Below, in pieces: positions 6,147 through 7,849 of a stretch of 7,849 nucleotides of DNA. Position numbers and translations under genes: made by a program. Positions within the stretch are counted from its first letter, which is position 1. Each line of letters opens with the position of its first letter. The DNA is from an uncultured Lachnospiraceae bacterium (GTDB taxonomy: Bacteria > Bacillota > Clostridia > Lachnospirales > Lachnospiraceae): positions 1 to 7,849 of the forward strand of contig CACXGR010000267.1 in the NCBI GenBank assembly GCA_902767235.1, written 5' to 3'. The notes under the pieces were generated by a model. That model did not search any database and was not told where the DNA came from. It saw only the letters and a program-made list of their open reading frames with translations.

Positions 6147-7849
6147 ATGGCGGAATCAATGTTGGGATTAAAGCGCACATGCAGATGCGCGGAGCTTAGC
6201 GAAGCCAATGTGGGCCAGACCGTCACCGTGATGGGATGGGTGGCCAAACAGAGAAACAAGGGCGGACTGGTTTTTGTGGACCTGCGCGACAGAAGCGGGA
6301 TCCTGCAGCTGATCTACGAGGAGACAGAGTGCGGACCGGAGAATTTTGCCAAAGCAGAGAAAATGAGAGCGGAATTTGTCGTTGCCGCGGTGGGAACGGT
6401 ATGCAGAAGAGAGGCCGTCAATGACAATATCGCGACCGGCCATATTGAGATCCGCGTCAAGGAGACGAGGATCCTGTCCGAGTCCGAGACGCCGCCTTTC
6501 CACATCGTCGAGAACAGCAACACCAAGGAGGACCTGCGCCTCAAATACAGGAGCCTGGACCTTCGCCGTCCCGATATGCAGAGAAGGCTGATCCTCCGCA
6601 GTCAGATGATCCAGAACATGAGAGAGTTCATGGCGGGAGAGGGCTTCCTTGAGATCGAGACCCCCATCCTGTGCAAATCCACGCCCGAGGGAGCCAGGGA
6701 TTACCTTGTGCCCAGCCGCGTGCATCCCGGCAACTTCTACGCGCTGCCCCAGTCCCCTCAGCTGTTCAAGCAGCTCCTCATGTGCTCCGGCTTTGACAGG
6801 TACTTCCAGATCGCGAAGTGCTTCCGCGATGAGGACCTCCGCGCCGACAGACAGCCCGAGTTCACCCAGGCCGATATGGAGCTCTCCTTCGTGGATGTCG
6901 ATGACGTCATCGATGTAAATGAGCGCCTGATCCAGCATGTCTGCAAGAAGACTTTTGACATCGATGTGCAGCTTCCTCTTCCCAGAATGAAGTGGATCGA
7001 TGCCATGAATGACTACGGCTCCGACAAACCCGACACACGCTTCGGCATGAAGCTGACCGACATCACGGATATCGTGAAGGACTGCGGCTTTGGCGTGTTC
7101 AGCGAGGCAGCCGCGATGCAGAACGGCAGCGTCCGGGGCATCAACGTCAAGGGCCAGGGCGGCATGGCCAGAAAGAAGATCGACGCCCTTGTCACTTTTG
7201 CCAAAGGGTACGGCGCCAAGGGACTGCCCTACATCCAGCTCAAGGATGACGGCAGCGTGAAGTGCTCTTTTGCCAAGTTCATGAAAGAAGAAGAGATCGC
7301 GGCGATCACGGAGAGACTGGGCGGAGAGAAGGGCGACCTTCTGCTCATCGCAGCGGACCAGAACAAGATCGTCTGGAACGTGCTGGGTGCGCTGAGACTG
7401 AAACTGGGCGAGGAGCTGGGCCTGATCGACCACAACAAGTTCAACTTCCTCTGGGTAGTCGAATTCCCGCTGCTGGAGTGGAGCGATGAAGAAGAGCGGT
7501 TCGTGGCGATGCACCATCCCTTCACCATGCCCATGGACGAAGACTGGCACCTGATCGACTCCGATCCGGGCGCCGTCAGAGCCAAAGCTTACGACATCGT
7601 CCTCAACGGCGTCGAACTGGGCGGCGGCAGTGTCCGTATCCACCAGAACGACATCCAGGAGAAGATGTTCGAAGTCATCGGCCTGAAGCCCGAGGAGGCC
7701 CAGGAGAAGTTCGGCTTCCTTCTGACCGCTTTCAAGTACGGCGTGCCGCCGCACGCAGGCCTGGCCTACGGCATCGACCGTTTCGCCATGCTGATGACCG
7801 GCGCGGAGAGCATCCGCGACGTCATGGCCTTCCCCAAGAACAAGGACGC
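6147..7849 (+). CDS. aspS: Aspartate--tRNA ligase, 3' end missing
   Basis: This class II synthetase charges tRNA-Asp. The frame stays open for 567 codons to the window edge; about 20-30 residues should be missing from a usual length near 590. The N-terminal OB-fold anticodon domain reads GWVAKQRNKGGLVFVDLRDRSG. Motif 1 includes GFLEIETP (166-173), followed by STPEGARDYLVPSR and QSPQLFKQLLM. Motif 2 is FRDEDLRADRQPEFTQ (226-241). YGSDKPDTR (290-298) precedes the inserted GAD domain that marks bacterial-type AspRS. Then come HHPFT (456-460), NGVELGGGS (487-495) and motif 3 GLAYGIDR (538-545). The start at 6147 is chosen over an in-frame ATG at 6159 because it is nearer the AGGAGG. Whether it also charges tRNA-Asn cannot be told from this window. 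Confidence 0.97.
   Translation, partial: MAESMLGLKRTCRCAELSEANVGQTVTVMGWVAKQRNKGGLVFVDLRDRSGILQLIYEETECGPENFAKAEKMRAEFVVAAVGTVCRREAVNDNIATGHIEIRVKETRILSESETPPFHIVENSNTKEDLRLKYRSLDLRRPDMQRRLILRSQMIQNMREFMAGEGFLEIETPILCKSTPEGARDYLVPSRVHPGNFYALPQSPQLFKQLLMCSGFDRYFQIAKCFRDEDLRADRQPEFTQADMELSFVDVDDVIDVNERLIQHVCKKTFDIDVQLPLPRMKWIDAMNDYGSDKPDTRFGMKLTDITDIVKDCGFGVFSEAAAMQNGSVRGINVKGQGGMARKKIDALVTFAKGYGAKGLPYIQLKDDGSVKCSFAKFMKEEEIAAITERLGGEKGDLLLIAADQNKIVWNVLGALRLKLGEELGLIDHNKFNFLWVVEFPLLEWSDEEERFVAMHHPFTMPMDEDWHLIDSDPGAVRAKAYDIVLNGVELGGGSVRIHQNDIQEKMFEVIGLKPEEAQEKFGFLLTAFKYGVPPHAGLAYGIDRFAMLMTGAESIRDVMAFPKNKD

Noticed and set aside
6168..7754. A 528-codon open frame on the minus strand opposite aspS
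   Set aside because: It lies fully antisense to an AspRS with every expected motif. Its translation is rich in Leu, Val, His and Asp with no recognisable domain, as expected for a shadow of GC-rich, codon-biased sequence.

Overview
This is a GC-rich, densely packed stretch of chromosome. All recognisable genes lie on the + strand. Gene content, Shine-Dalgarno sites close to AGGAGG, SigA-type promoters and protein sequence style suggest a Firmicute, most likely a Clostridia/Lachnospiraceae-like anaerobe. That placement is inferred from protein character and was not tested by a search.

Layout: (1) 1-150 is the 3' end of lepA (elongation factor 4). (2) 205-1458 is hemW, the radical-SAM heme chaperone, probably co-transcribed with lepA. 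(3) 1459-1911 is a 453-base AT-richer gap. It holds two copies of a long perfect or near-perfect palindrome 86 bases apart, a smaller inverted repeat, and a very good SigA promoter (TTGAAA-17-TATAAT). (4) 1912-3537 is comM/yifB, an AAA+ Mg-chelatase-like helicase, and 3555-4709 is dprA, the RecA loader of natural transformation. The two are 17 bases apart and form one transcription unit. (5) 4710-4818 is a short gap with a second SigA-like promoter (TTGATT-17-TACAAT). (6) 4819-6081 is hisS and 6147 to the window end is aspS (3' end missing), a two-gene aminoacyl-tRNA synthetase operon.

The genes fall into three functional blocks. The first is translation and heme delivery (lepA-hemW). The second is processing of incoming or recombining DNA (comM-dprA). 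The third is charging of tRNA-His and tRNA-Asp (hisS-aspS). All the proteins are recognisable household families, and I see no novel multi-gene system, mobile element, CRISPR array, tRNA or rRNA. The signals that annotation alone does not explain are structural. They are the twin palindromes after hemW, a perfect 13-base inverted repeat inside hemW over its Fe-S cysteine motif, a low-complexity insert near the HemW C-terminus, and a short HisS C-terminus whose stop codon is followed in frame by codons for VTVK, a string typical of longer HisRS C-termini.
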